Assembly: GCF_001428045.1 (NCBI RefSeq) | Contig: NZ_LMSD01000010.1 | Location: 64,385 to 128,384 of the forward strand | Direction of reading: 5' to 3' | Source of the DNA: Paenibacillus sp. Soil750 | GTDB taxonomy: Bacteria > Bacillota > Bacilli > Paenibacillales > NBRC-103111 | DNA length: 64,000 nt | In this document: piece by piece, positions 51,744 to 60,528 of the stretch | Numbering within the stretch: position 1 is the stretch's first letter | Layout: each line of letters begins with the position of its first letter | The notes under the pieces: model-generated | Databases searched by the model: none | What the model saw: the letters and a program-made list of their open reading frames with translations, nothing else | Told to the model about the DNA's origin: nothing | Program-made: the position numbers and the translations under genes

Positions 51744-52721
51744 ATGGATAATCAAGTCACTTACGAAAATGTTTCAACCGGCTCGTCCCAAGGGCAAGCT
51801 GGAACTGATGCCATAGATGCTAGCTCGACGAAAGGTGCAAATGGGCCTGTGACCTTAAAGGAATATTACCGACTGGTGAAACCGGGAATTATTTATTCCA
51901 ATTTGATGACAGCATTCGCTGGATACTGGGTAGCAGCCAAGTGGGATGTTGACTGGCTCCATTTAATTATGACGATGCTAGGCACAGCACTTGTTATGGC
52001 TGGAGGTACGGTACTGAATAATTATCTGGACCGTGAGATGGATGCGAAGATGGAACGCACACAGAATAGAGCACTGCCAAGTGGACGGTTAAGCGCCAAT
52101 TTTGTTCTTTGGTTCGGAATTATTCTGGGTACGATTGGATTAGGGGTTCTCTATTTAGGGGCGCAGTCACCATTAGCTACATTAATGGGTTTACTTGGAT
52201 TGTTCTTTTATGTTTGGATCTATACAGCGTGGTTTAAAAGAACATCGGTATGGAGCACATTCGTAGGCGCGATCTCAGGAGCAGTACCACCTCTAATCGG
52301 TTATTGCGCGGTTAGTGGGAATATTGATTTGGGAGCGATCTTGGTTTTCTTGTTCTTATTCCTATGGCAGCCACCGCATTTCTGGGCGCTTGGTATTCGC
52401 CGTATGGAAGAGTATCGTGCAGCGGGCTTCCCGTTATTGCCGGTAGTCAGAGGAACTTTTGTAACGAAAATTAGTATGGTTCGTTATGTCGTTCTATTAG
52501 TACCAGTTACAGTCATGTTAACGGCATATGGTTATGTAGGGACGATCTTCTTAATCGTATCAACAATTCTTGGATTAACGTGGGTTTTCATGAGTGTTAA
52601 AGGCTTCAAAGCAAATGGGGAAGCGGAAATTGTATGGGCAAAGCGCATGTTCTTGTTCTCCCTTTTATATTTAACGCTGTTATCGATCTTGATGGTCATT
52701 GATACGACAGCGAAAATTTAG
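51744..52721 (+). CDS. ctaB: protoheme IX farnesyltransferase (heme O synthase)
   Basis: A 325-residue UbiA-family membrane enzyme with about nine helices. The prenyl-diphosphate motif NNYLDREMDAKMERT and the second Asp region YVWIYTAWFKR are intact. It adds a farnesyl group to heme b for heme-O/A-type oxidases. A hydrophilic 35-residue N-terminal tail (Ser/Gly-rich) precedes the first helix. AGAGGAGGT ribosome binding site. Followed 17 bases later by the SCO1-like gene. Confidence 0.95.
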   Translation: MDNQVTYENVSTGSSQGQAGTDAIDASSTKGANGPVTLKEYYRLVKPGIIYSNLMTAFAGYWVAAKWDVDWLHLIMTMLGTALVMAGGTVLNNYLDREMDAKMERTQNRALPSGRLSANFVLWFGIILGTIGLGVLYLGAQSPLATLMGLLGLFFYVWIYTAWFKRTSVWSTFVGAISGAVPPLIGYCAVSGNIDLGAILVFLFLFLWQPPHFWALGIRRMEEYRAAGFPLLPVVRGTFVTKISMVRYVVLLVPVTVMLTAYGYVGTIFLIVSTILGLTWVFMSVKGFKANGEAEIVWAKRMFLFSLLYLTLLSILMVIDTTAKI

Positions 52722-52738
52722 TCTGGGGGACGAAAACG

Positions 52739-53371
52739 ATGGGGACGTTTTTGGAGAAAAACTGGTTTAAGCTAGCGCTTGGTGCGATTTTAATTGCGAT
52801 GATTGCATCCTTCGCTTATAAATTAGTGTCGAACGGAAGTAAGCCGGATGAAAGATTAACAGCAATGAAGGCTGCGCCTTCTTTTACACTGCAAGATTTA
52901 GATGGTAAAACAGTTACCTCCGAAAGTATGAACGGTAAAGTACGACTCGTGTATTTCTTTTACTCTTTTTGTCCGGATGTATGCTTACCGACAAGTTTCT
53001 TGATTTCACAGGTGCAGGATGAATTGAAGAAAAAGGATTTACTGGGATCCAAAGCGGAAATATTATCGATAACTGTGGATCCAGTAAGGGATACGGCAGA
53101 GGTGCTAAAAGCATTCGGAAATCGCTTCGAATCGAAGCCGATTCCAGGCGGATGGACGTTCCTCCGAGGTGAAGAAGCGAAGGTTCATAAGCTTGCTGAA
53201 GATTTCGGTATTATGGTGATCAAAGAGAAAGACGGCAATTTCTCACATTCCAATGCGATCTTGCTCGTCGATCCAAAGGGTCAGCTAAGAAATTACTATG
53301 ATGCAAGTAATCCAGAGTTGGATGCAGATCATATCGTGAAGGATGTTGTAACCCTTTCAAAAGGGAAATAA
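52739..53371 (+). CDS. SCO1/SenC/PrrC-family copper chaperone
   Basis: A 210-residue protein with one N-terminal membrane anchor (about residues 11-30) and a thioredoxin-like fold outside. Copper ligands C78 and C82 (CPDVC) and H170 (NFSHSNA) are present. It helps build the CuA centre of cytochrome c oxidase; its place right after ctaB fits. Monocistronic with or just after ctaB. Confidence 0.93.
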   Translation: MGTFLEKNWFKLALGAILIAMIASFAYKLVSNGSKPDERLTAMKAAPSFTLQDLDGKTVTSESMNGKVRLVYFFYSFCPDVCLPTSFLISQVQDELKKKDLLGSKAEILSITVDPVRDTAEVLKAFGNRFESKPIPGGWTFLRGEEAKVHKLAEDFGIMVIKEKDGNFSHSNAILLVDPKGQLRNYYDASNPELDADHIVKDVVTLSKGK

Positions 53372-53381
53372 CGCAAAGTGA

Positions 53382-53735
53382 TTATTCATAAGCAGGGTTG
53401 GGCGCAGGGTAGATAATATACGCGTCCAGTCCTGCTTTTTCTAATTGCCCAATGAGATATTCTTCTGGCGTGCCTTCAACACCTGCGTAGCCCTTACGGG
53501 TATAAATGTGTTCGGCATCTGGAAATGTATCGCGCAGCAAATAACGGATTTTTTTGCCGGATGCATCGTTGTCAGTGAATATATATACAGGCAGATCGCC
53601 TACTTTTTTTCGCAACGTGTCAAGCGTAATGGAACTAGGAGTGCCGAAGGTACAATGGATGATGACAGTATCATCAACGACTCGCTTCAACCGACTCTTA
53701 TCATTTTTTCCCTCAACAATAATGGCAATGGACAT
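53382..53735 (-). CDS. TOPRIM-domain protein (RNase M5-like)
   Basis: A 117-residue protein made of one TOPRIM domain: E8 (IVEGKND) and D55/D57 (FTDNDASG) are the metal-binding acids. It is shorter than RNase M5 (RnmV) and lacks its C-terminal DUF4093 region. Probably a nuclease or primase-like domain protein; substrate unknown. Convergent with the SCO1-like gene. Confidence 0.82.
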   Translation of the reverse strand: MSIAIIVEGKNDKSRLKRVVDDTVIIHCTFGTPSSITLDTLRKKVGDLPVYIFTDNDASGKKIRYLLRDTFPDAEHIYTRKGYAGVEGTPEEYLIGQLEKAGLDAYIIYPAPNPAYE

Positions 53736-53851
53736 GGGATACCTTCACTCCTTTTTAGAGTAGTATACCCCGTTTGGAGCGGCGATCCAAGTAATGCGAA
53801 GCTGCGATATTTCCTGGGAAATGACAAGGATTTACAGCATGTGACACATGG

Positions 53852-53880
53852 AAAAAGGCCTGACGACATCAAGCCTTTTT
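53852..53880. terminator. terminator downstream of the MFS gene
   Basis: AAAAAGGC (53852-53859) and GCCTTTTT (53873-53880) pair across a 13-base loop. Confidence 0.75.
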
Positions 53881-53892
53881 AGTGAAGAGAAA

Positions 53893-55107
53893 TTATGAAG
53901 TTAACATAGGTGATTTGAACGTGCGAAGCGGTAGAAGTGATAGGGCTAGCATAAGGATGAAGAATGCAATGAAGTAGGAGGAAATATGATCGCGAAGCTG
54001 ACCGGCCATCATGGGTCCGATAAAGGCACCGACCGAATAAGAAATCGATAGCAAAGAAAACACACGACCATATCTAGAGCTGCTGGTAATACTGGCAAGT
54101 AAAGCCGCAAGTGCGGGATAAATGACACCTTTGGCCATGCCGATTAAGAAAAGGGATACGGTTAATGGAATTGGCCACTGGATGGCTAATCCGAAGAAAA
54201 CTGCGGCAAGCCCGATGCTTCCGCTGATTGTTCGTAGAAATGGTGATATTTTATTCAAAAACCAGAATGAGATACTAAGCAATGCGCCTAAACTGACTAA
54301 TGTGAAAAATACGCCAGAAGTAAGGATTGACTCCCGTGCCGATTGCATTAAGGGAAGCTCGAAGAACAAAATGCCCTGTGAGCAAGAGAGTGCCATGGGA
54401 ATGAGGAAGAAAAGCCAGGGGATAGCGACACCATCACCGTCATCACCTTCTTTGATATCCTGAGATGCATGGTGACCGTGTGGATCTAAGAGGGCCTTAG
54501 AGCTCAACTTGTCCGCTTTGTGAGACAGCATTTCTTTCTCTTTTACACCGAAAATAGCAAGAATACCTGTAATAATAAGGATCCAGCCTAATACGGAAAA
54601 AGAGGTTGTAAAGCCAATTTTGGCTACTAATACTGCACCTGCCGCAGGTGAGACTACGGATGCTAGGGTGTGGACCAGACCGTTGCCTGCCATGAGCTTG
54701 CTTTGATGAATGCGATCACGTGCTATGCGAGCTAGTAGAGATAAACAAGCAGGTGATAGGAAGGCAAGTACAAATCCACTGATGGAACGGATGTAAAGCA
54801 GATGCCACGGATCTTTCACGTTGGATTGAAATAGTAAGATGATCCCTGCTACAATTAAACTACAGACAATGAAAAATTTACTGCCGTATTTGTCTACACC
54901 ATAGCCTGCAATGAGATTGCCAGGAAGATGTGTGAGTGAATATACGCCCATAATGAGCCCTATAAATGAAGGAGCAGCTCCTAGCGATAAGGCGAAAGGG
55001 GATAAAATCGGGTATTGCGCGTGTAAATCAAAAAATGCAACAAACATAAATAGGTACAACCATATGGCTGTTCGCACGGTTTTACCACCTCGATCCTTTA
55101 GTTTCAT
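53893..55107 (-). CDS. MFS transporter
   Basis: A 404-residue major facilitator with 12 predicted helices and the loop 2-3 motif GYGVDKYGSKFF. A hydrophilic central loop (about residues 195-225) holds a short His/Gly/Asp stretch. The family branch (drug or small-molecule exporter) cannot be fixed. Start ATG 55105-55107; a further M upstream is not available. Monocistronic. Confidence 0.88.
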   Translation of the reverse strand: MKLKDRGGKTVRTAIWLYLFMFVAFFDLHAQYPILSPFALSLGAAPSFIGLIMGVYSLTHLPGNLIAGYGVDKYGSKFFIVCSLIVAGIILLFQSNVKDPWHLLYIRSISGFVLAFLSPACLSLLARIARDRIHQSKLMAGNGLVHTLASVVSPAAGAVLVAKIGFTTSFSVLGWILIITGILAIFGVKEKEMLSHKADKLSSKALLDPHGHHASQDIKEGDDGDGVAIPWLFFLIPMALSCSQGILFFELPLMQSARESILTSGVFFTLVSLGALLSISFWFLNKISPFLRTISGSIGLAAVFFGLAIQWPIPLTVSLFLIGMAKGVIYPALAALLASITSSSRYGRVFSLLSISYSVGAFIGPMMAGQLRDHISSYFIAFFILMLALSLLPLRTFKSPMLTS

Positions 55108-55188
55108 CTCTTCTTAAGTTTTACGCCGCTCGTCCCAAGGATATGACCGTTCGGGACAAATGACACAAATTCGAAACAGGGAGGACAC

Positions 55189-55344
55189 ATGGACCCTATC
55201 GTTTTTATACTTTTGGCTGCAGTCGGAATTTTTCTTGTTTTTCGTTTAAGGCAATCTTATCGTAGAACTGGAAAAAGCATAGATAAAACCAAAGAAATTG
55301 AGCAAAAGCTAGCACAGTTAAGGAAAAAAAGAGATGAAGATTAA
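55189..55344 (+). CDS. small membrane-anchored protein
   Basis: A 51-residue protein with one N-terminal membrane helix (IVFILLAAVGIFLVF) and a basic, helical cytoplasmic tail (IEQKLAQLRKKRDED). ACAGGGAGGA ribosome binding site just upstream. First of a rightward series with the gene at 55400. No family recognised. Confidence 0.65.
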   Translation: MDPIVFILLAAVGIFLVFRLRQSYRRTGKSIDKTKEIEQKLAQLRKKRDED

Positions 55345-55399
55345 GGAGTCCATGTAGTATGATAGGAAGGGACTTTTGGATTATGAGGAGGGGTTAAAG

Positions 55400-55828
55400 A
55401 TGGATCAGTGGATTTCGTTTGCACAGGATCGTTGGTATTTAATAGTAGGGGCTATTATTGTTTTATTTATTGTGATTGGTATTGTTAAAACCGTGGTGAA
55501 ATGGGTCGTAGTCCTTGTCATCGTTGGGGCGCTTATCGTTTATGGAGCGAGTTATAAGGATAAAATAAAAGATATTGGGGCAACGGTTATTTCTCAAGTC
55601 AGCGATGATATCAAGGATAAGGCGGTTAGTGCCTTGACTTCCGAAGCCAAAGAGGCGAAATTCAAGGCTAACCCGGACGGTTCCTTCTTAATTACGACGA
55701 AAAGTTTGCAAGTAGAAGGGAAACCAGGATCCGACGAGGTTCAGGTTACTTTTCTCGGAAAAACATTCAAAATGAATGCAAATGCTGCCGTGAATGCATT
55801 CATTGAGCAAGCAAGGAAAAATGCCTAG
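55400..55828 (+). CDS. small membrane protein with soluble C-terminal domain
   Basis: A 142-residue protein with two close hydrophobic segments (about residues 12-32 and 34-50) and a soluble C-terminal part (about 75-142) rich in strands. The frame is open to 55376, but ATG 55400 has GAGGAGGGG at the right distance. The next gene, a CvpA-like/transglutaminase protein, begins 40 bases on, so the two may work together at the membrane. No family recognised. Confidence 0.7.
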   Translation: MDQWISFAQDRWYLIVGAIIVLFIVIGIVKTVVKWVVVLVIVGALIVYGASYKDKIKDIGATVISQVSDDIKDKAVSALTSEAKEAKFKANPDGSFLITTKSLQVEGKPGSDEVQVTFLGKTFKMNANAAVNAFIEQARKNA

Positions 55829-55868
55829 TCACTAGCTGGGCTAGCCTATCAAAGGAAGGTGAGTACGC

Positions 55869-57017
55869 ATGACGGATAACGCGTGGTTTTCAACCATTTC
55901 AATCAATTTTATATCCATCTTGATCGTTCTCACGATTGCAGCTTCTGTGCTGCAGGGATTTTTCCGTGGTGGCTCTGGCTCAGCCAGGCATTTCGTAGCT
56001 ATGTTGGTGGAAGCGGTGCTCGCCATCCTCACCATGTTTCTGGCTTGGAAGGGTGTGCAACTGATTTCACCATGGATTCAAACATGGTTGAAAGATCAGA
56101 ATTTGCAAATTCCGACGGTGGACATAAGTGCGTTAAAACAAGCTTACTATACCGTGATTACTAGTTTACGCGATTTTCCATTACTTCGTTTTGGGGTTTT
56201 ATTTATCCTTGGCTATGTGATTATCAAACAAATCCTGAATCACTTGGTTGATTTAGTGTTAGGGCGTTGGTTGGCTGAACGATTTGCCATGCCCAAACGG
56301 AGCCATTCGATCTTGAGTTCGGTTTCAGGCGGGGCCATTGGATCCATAGCTGGATTTGCTAGAGCTCTTATGCTTATCGCTATTTTGTTCATTTATGTCT
56401 CCTTATTCCCTCACTCGATGCTAACCCCGTATATTGAGTCCTCACATATGTATCAAAAAGGAGCTCAAGAAGTAATCTCACCGTTCACAGGTGATTTTAT
56501 AGCGGAGAAGGCGCCTGTTTTCACACGTGCTGTAGAGCAAGAATTCACGAATATTTTGCAACGAAAATATGAAGTTCTTGACGCGAAAATCCCGGGTAAC
56601 ATTGCGGATGCGGCCAAAGAAATTACAGCGAATGCGACAACGGATGAAGAGAAGGCTAAATTGCTGTACAGTTGGGTCGGAACCCGAGTTCAGTATGATT
56701 GGAATAAAGTGAAGCTATATGAAGAACAGCGAATTTGGAAGGAGCAAACACCTGAGGATACGTTCAATACCAAAGAAGGCGTTTGTATTGATTATTCAAG
56801 GTTATACGCACAAATGGCCAGATCCATTGGACTTGATGTGAAGGTTGTCACAGGTCTAGGATATGATGGTCAGGGAGGATATGGCCCGCACGCTTGGAAT
56901 GAAGTGTATCTCAAGGAAACGAATAAGTGGGTACCTCTGGATTCCACTTGGGTGGCAAGCGGAGCAAATTGGTTCAATCCGCCGAATTTCGATCAAACAC
57001 ATGTGAGGGACGTTTAG
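55869..57017 (+). CDS. CvpA-like membrane protein fused to a transglutaminase-like domain
   Basis: A 382-residue protein. The first ~190 residues have about five membrane helices in a CvpA-like arrangement. The C-terminal domain (about 240-382) is a transglutaminase-like cysteine-peptidase fold with the triad C306 (EGVCIDYSRLY), H341 (PHAWNEVYL) and D358 (VPLDSTW) complete. Likely a membrane-tethered peptidase or cross-linking enzyme at the cell surface; substrate unknown. Confidence 0.85.
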   Translation: MTDNAWFSTISINFISILIVLTIAASVLQGFFRGGSGSARHFVAMLVEAVLAILTMFLAWKGVQLISPWIQTWLKDQNLQIPTVDISALKQAYYTVITSLRDFPLLRFGVLFILGYVIIKQILNHLVDLVLGRWLAERFAMPKRSHSILSSVSGGAIGSIAGFARALMLIAILFIYVSLFPHSMLTPYIESSHMYQKGAQEVISPFTGDFIAEKAPVFTRAVEQEFTNILQRKYEVLDAKIPGNIADAAKEITANATTDEEKAKLLYSWVGTRVQYDWNKVKLYEEQRIWKEQTPEDTFNTKEGVCIDYSRLYAQMARSIGLDVKVVTGLGYDGQGGYGPHAWNEVYLKETNKWVPLDSTWVASGANWFNPPNFDQTHVRDV

Positions 57018-57027
57018 AGGAGAGAAT

Positions 57028-57762
57028 ATGCGGAGAGAGTTAAATTCTTATAAAATGATTTATTTGGATGCAGGTGATACGTTAGTAACGATTCCTGCGG
57101 CACAAACGATTTTGAAGCAGTACTTGCAGCTGCGCGCAGTTGATCGGGATGAAGATCATATTAATGAACTTTTTACAGAAGCTTTTCGTCTATTTTATTA
57201 TGTTGAAAAAAAAGATAACTTCGTGGTGTGCAGTCCAGAGTCAGATCGTGAATTCTGGGTTAACCTATACCACTATGTCCTGCATAAGTTAGGCGTTCAT
57301 GAGGATTGGACAGAGGAAGAGATTTTCAACTGCTGTCATGAATTATACGAGATTTTCACTGCACCGGAGTATTATGATTTATTCGATGATGTGAAGCCAT
57401 TTCTGGAAGAGCTGAAGAAACAAGGTTTTCGTATTGGTATTATCTCTAATTTTGCTCCTACACTGAAAGCCATTCTGGCTGACAAAGGGGTATTACACTA
57501 TTTTGACCCCGTACTGGTATCAACTGAAGTTGGTCTGGAGAAGCCTGACCCTGCTATTTTTCGGCTTGCTTTACAGATGGCAGACGTTGAGGCTAGTGAT
57601 GTACTGTATGTCGGGGATCATGAGACGAATGATATTTGGGCCCCTAATCAAGTTGGAATAGATGCTGTTCGTATTATTCGGTACCCTTATCACACGGGAG
57701 ATGGAATCCGATCCCTACTCGAGTTGATTCAGGAGCCTGCCGGTGAAGTACGGCCTAATTGA
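57028..57762 (+). CDS. HAD-superfamily hydrolase (HAD-IA)
   Basis: A 244-residue HAD phosphatase with an alpha-helical cap. Motif I is YLDAGDTL (nucleophile D14; the usual second Asp position is Gly16), motif II IISNF, the motif III lysine in LEKPDPAIF and motif IV VGDHETND. The Gly at the general-acid position is found in several HAD-IA subgroups. Substrate unknown. Ten bases after the transglutaminase-like gene. Confidence 0.85.
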   Translation: MRRELNSYKMIYLDAGDTLVTIPAAQTILKQYLQLRAVDRDEDHINELFTEAFRLFYYVEKKDNFVVCSPESDREFWVNLYHYVLHKLGVHEDWTEEEIFNCCHELYEIFTAPEYYDLFDDVKPFLEELKKQGFRIGIISNFAPTLKAILADKGVLHYFDPVLVSTEVGLEKPDPAIFRLALQMADVEASDVLYVGDHETNDIWAPNQVGIDAVRIIRYPYHTGDGIRSLLELIQEPAGEVRPN

Positions 57763-57780
57763 GAAAGGATATGAACCCGC

Positions 57781-59841
57781 ATGAAGTCATCCATTATGGA
57801 TGATCCGAAGAAAAAAGAAATCACTAAAAAACGGCACTTTTCGTTTCGGATCAATATATTTTTCTTCGTTACTTTTTTACTTTTTTCCGTACTCATTGTG
57901 CGGTTAGCGATTCTTCAATTCGTTCAAGCCAAGGATCTGAAGGCTGCAGAGAATACCAACACGAATCAAACCAACAAAATCGCTCCGATTCGCGGCAATA
58001 TTTATGATTCTACGAAATCCCCACTGGCGTATACCATTCCCGTACAGTCTTTATTTTTCCGTATTGAACCAGGTCAGGATAAGGATGCTAATATTGATTT
58101 AGCCAAACGCATTAAGAGCGAAGTATTTGATAAGTTTGCGAAACCGAATACCGTTAGCCCAACAGCTGAAGAGATTGTCCTTGCAATGGACCTGGGTTAT
58201 GACATTAATAAAAAGCCAGTGAAAGATCCGAGCTACTATTCCGTACCACGCCGTATTAAAGCGGATTTATCCAATGCTGAAATTGCGTTTTTGCTGGAAC
58301 ACCGGGATGAATACAAAGGGCTGGAAGTAACGGAAGAAAGCATCCGCACCTATGAGGTAGAGGACGATAAGACAACAATTGCTACGCAATTAGTGGGATA
58401 TACGAATGCATTTTCAACCGAAACAGCGAAAAAAATCTATAAGGATAATCCGAATAGTGAAGAATATTTAAGCAATGAGAATGTCGGTTTCGATGGAATC
58501 GAGCGGATGTATCAAGATGAGCTGCGCGGCAAGAACGGCAGTAAGAAGTATCCGGTGAATGCCGCGATGAAAATCATTGGAAGAGCCGAAGTGACAGCTC
58601 CCATTAAGGGGAATAATCTGTATCTGTCGATCAACAAGGACGTTCAGAAGGCGACGGAGAAAATGCTCCATGATCATATCCAGTATCTCCGTTCTCCTTC
58701 CAATGCGAATGATGCGTATTTGAAATATGGGGTAAAGGCCTCCTCGGGCTTCGCAGTAGCGATGGAAGTGGACACTGGACGTGTCATTACGATGGCGAAC
58801 TACCCGGATTATGATGCGAATGCCTGGACAGGTGGGATGGCAACAGCCACCTATAAGGAGATCGAGACTTATATACAGAATGGTACGATCACTACAGCCA
58901 AAGCCAAATATCCAGACGCCAAAGAAAATGCAAAGCATCCTTCTTCCATTGTTTTCATGGGTTCAACGATTAAACCGTTATCCGTATTAATCGGATTGAA
59001 AGAAAAGTTCTTTTCAGCGGGGGTTCAAAATTACAATGATACAGGTACATTCACCTTTGGTAGGGATGGCAATAGCTCCATTTCAAACTCCGATAGACAC
59101 GCTTATGGCAGCTTAAACGCGTCGTCCGCCATTGAGGTTTCCTCGAATACGTATATGTCGGCGATGGTAGGTATCCCTTTCTGGAATAAATACGGGCGGG
59201 AAAACGCAAAGGTGACAGCCAAATGGGCGGAGTATTTAGCTAAGTTCGGCATGGGTGTGCAAACGGGCAGTGGATTGCCTGGTGAGTACGCAGGATCCAA
59301 TGACTTTATTAAAAATGCGGAGAAGGACAGTTATCAATCCGCGATGGTTTACGCATCCTGGGGACAGAATGAGAAAACGACAACGCTGCAACTTGCGCAA
59401 TATACGGCAACGCTTGCTAGCCGTGGGAAACGAATGAAGCCTCAGTTCGTAGAAGAAATACGTGATTATCAAGGCAATCTGGTGAAGACGATTGAGCCTG
59501 AGGTCCTAGATGATTCATCCAAGGAGTTTTCTCAAGCGGACTGGAATACAATTATTCATGGGATGAAAAGCGGCGCTCAAGGCATTGACGAATTACCCTT
59601 CAATGTCGCTCGTAAGACAGGAACATCCACGCAGGATGTGGCTGGCGGAAGGGTTGAGAATGCCGTATTGATCGCCTTTGCACCAGTTGAGAATCCAAAA
59701 CTGGCTGTAGCGGTCGTAGTACCAGAAGGTGGTTTCGGACGATATGGGGCATCACCGATTGCGGCGAAAATCTTCGAGGCTTATGATGCGGCGTACGGTG
59801 GCGTTCTGACGAAACTTGGCGGCGGGAAGAGACCTTGGTAA
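57781..59841 (+). CDS. class B penicillin-binding protein (PBP2-like transpeptidase)
   Basis: A 686-residue protein with one N-terminal membrane helix (about 23-45), a PBP-dimer domain (about 55-260) and a transpeptidase domain with active-site S395 in STIK (395-398), SSN (454-456) and KTG (612-614). It cross-links peptidoglycan stem peptides outside the cell. It resembles elongation-type PBP2/PbpA/PbpH enzymes. No PASTA domains, so it is not the SpoVD/Pbp2B type. Confidence 0.92.
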   Translation: MKSSIMDDPKKKEITKKRHFSFRINIFFFVTFLLFSVLIVRLAILQFVQAKDLKAAENTNTNQTNKIAPIRGNIYDSTKSPLAYTIPVQSLFFRIEPGQDKDANIDLAKRIKSEVFDKFAKPNTVSPTAEEIVLAMDLGYDINKKPVKDPSYYSVPRRIKADLSNAEIAFLLEHRDEYKGLEVTEESIRTYEVEDDKTTIATQLVGYTNAFSTETAKKIYKDNPNSEEYLSNENVGFDGIERMYQDELRGKNGSKKYPVNAAMKIIGRAEVTAPIKGNNLYLSINKDVQKATEKMLHDHIQYLRSPSNANDAYLKYGVKASSGFAVAMEVDTGRVITMANYPDYDANAWTGGMATATYKEIETYIQNGTITTAKAKYPDAKENAKHPSSIVFMGSTIKPLSVLIGLKEKFFSAGVQNYNDTGTFTFGRDGNSSISNSDRHAYGSLNASSAIEVSSNTYMSAMVGIPFWNKYGRENAKVTAKWAEYLAKFGMGVQTGSGLPGEYAGSNDFIKNAEKDSYQSAMVYASWGQNEKTTTLQLAQYTATLASRGKRMKPQFVEEIRDYQGNLVKTIEPEVLDDSSKEFSQADWNTIIHGMKSGAQGIDELPFNVARKTGTSTQDVAGGRVENAVLIAFAPVENPKLAVAVVVPEGGFGRYGASPIAAKIFEAYDAAYGGVLTKLGGGKRPW

Positions 59842-59882
59842 GAAAGCGGAAGAGAGATAGTGAAAGAGATATGAATAGGAAG

Positions 59883-59911
59883 AGAGCTTGCTGCGGCAAG
59901 CTCTTTTTTTG
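59883..59911 (+). terminator. terminator after the PBP gene
   Basis: AGAGCTTGC (59883-59891) TGCG GCAAGCTCT (59896-59904), followed by a seven-base T-run. Confidence 0.93.
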
Positions 59912-59915
59912 CGAT

Positions 59916-60110
59916 TAGATGGATTTCCTGTAGCTAATTCTTCGTAAAATCGATATAAATCGAGAATAGCTGGATTTTGTACAGTTAATTTCAGGAAATT
60001 TTCGCCGATACACGCTGTTGGGGGAGAATTAGCTACATGTTTTTCATCTATTATGATTTGTCACAGGAATTCCGCAGAAATAGCTGTACAAATTACAGTT
60101 AAGTTTTAGT
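59916..60110. repeat. palindromic intergenic element
   Basis: TAGATG plus GTAGCTAATTCT (59916-59941) is mirrored by AGAATTAGCTAC plus CATCTA (60025-60050). Related words recur inside and after (AATAGCTG, GTACAGTTAA; TAGCTGTACAAATTACAGTT near 60081). The pattern resembles dispersed intergenic repeats of Paenibacillus genomes as I recall them. No gene in this stretch. Confidence 0.55.
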
Positions 60111-60115
60111 TGAGT

Positions 60116-60192
60116 GGAGTTGTGTTGTGTTGTGTTGTGTTGTGTTGAATTGAATTGAATTAAGTTAAGTTAATTTAAGTTAAGTTAAGTTA
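60116..60192 (+). repeat. pentanucleotide tandem repeat
   Basis: Strict 5-base periodicity: TGTGT x5 (60121-60145), TGAAT x3 (60146-60160), TAAGT x2, TAATT, TAAGT x3 (to 60190). All units follow TNNNT. Non-coding. The remaining part of the gap up to 60462 shows no gene. Confidence 0.93.
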
Positions 60193-60462
60193 CTGGGACA
60201 AGTAATTGAGTAATAATACTCAGCCATTTTTGCAATGTGCACCAGTTACTCCCCAACGGCATATCCTATTCCAAGGGTAGGAACTTAGTTCACCCTAAAT
60301 GTTGCCCGAGGTAAACTTTTGTGTGCAGAGGAAAGGTGGTCGAATCTCATGAAAAAAAGCCGTTTATCTGCTTCTCTAAAACGACTTCTCATTTCCATCA
60401 TTTTTCTATAGGATACAGCCATTCTCGTACGCTCACGGTATTTCCTGAAAGACGGCCTGATA

Positions 60463-60471
60463 TGGTATACT
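60463..60471 (+). promoter_or_regulatory. asnB promoter (extended -10)
   Basis: TGGTATACT, an extended -10, 58 bases above the start codon; the -35 is unclear. Confidence 0.45.
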
Positions 60472-60528
60472 AATATATCGGTTGTCCAAGAGAAAGAATG
60501 ATGAGAGTACGGAGGAGTGAGTCTCACC

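Noticed and set aside
53382-53735. RNase M5 (rnmV)
   Set aside because: Only the TOPRIM domain is present; the C-terminal region and the usual ksgA neighbour are missing.
60116-60192. CRISPR array
   Set aside because: The unit is five bases with no spacers; it is a simple tandem repeat.
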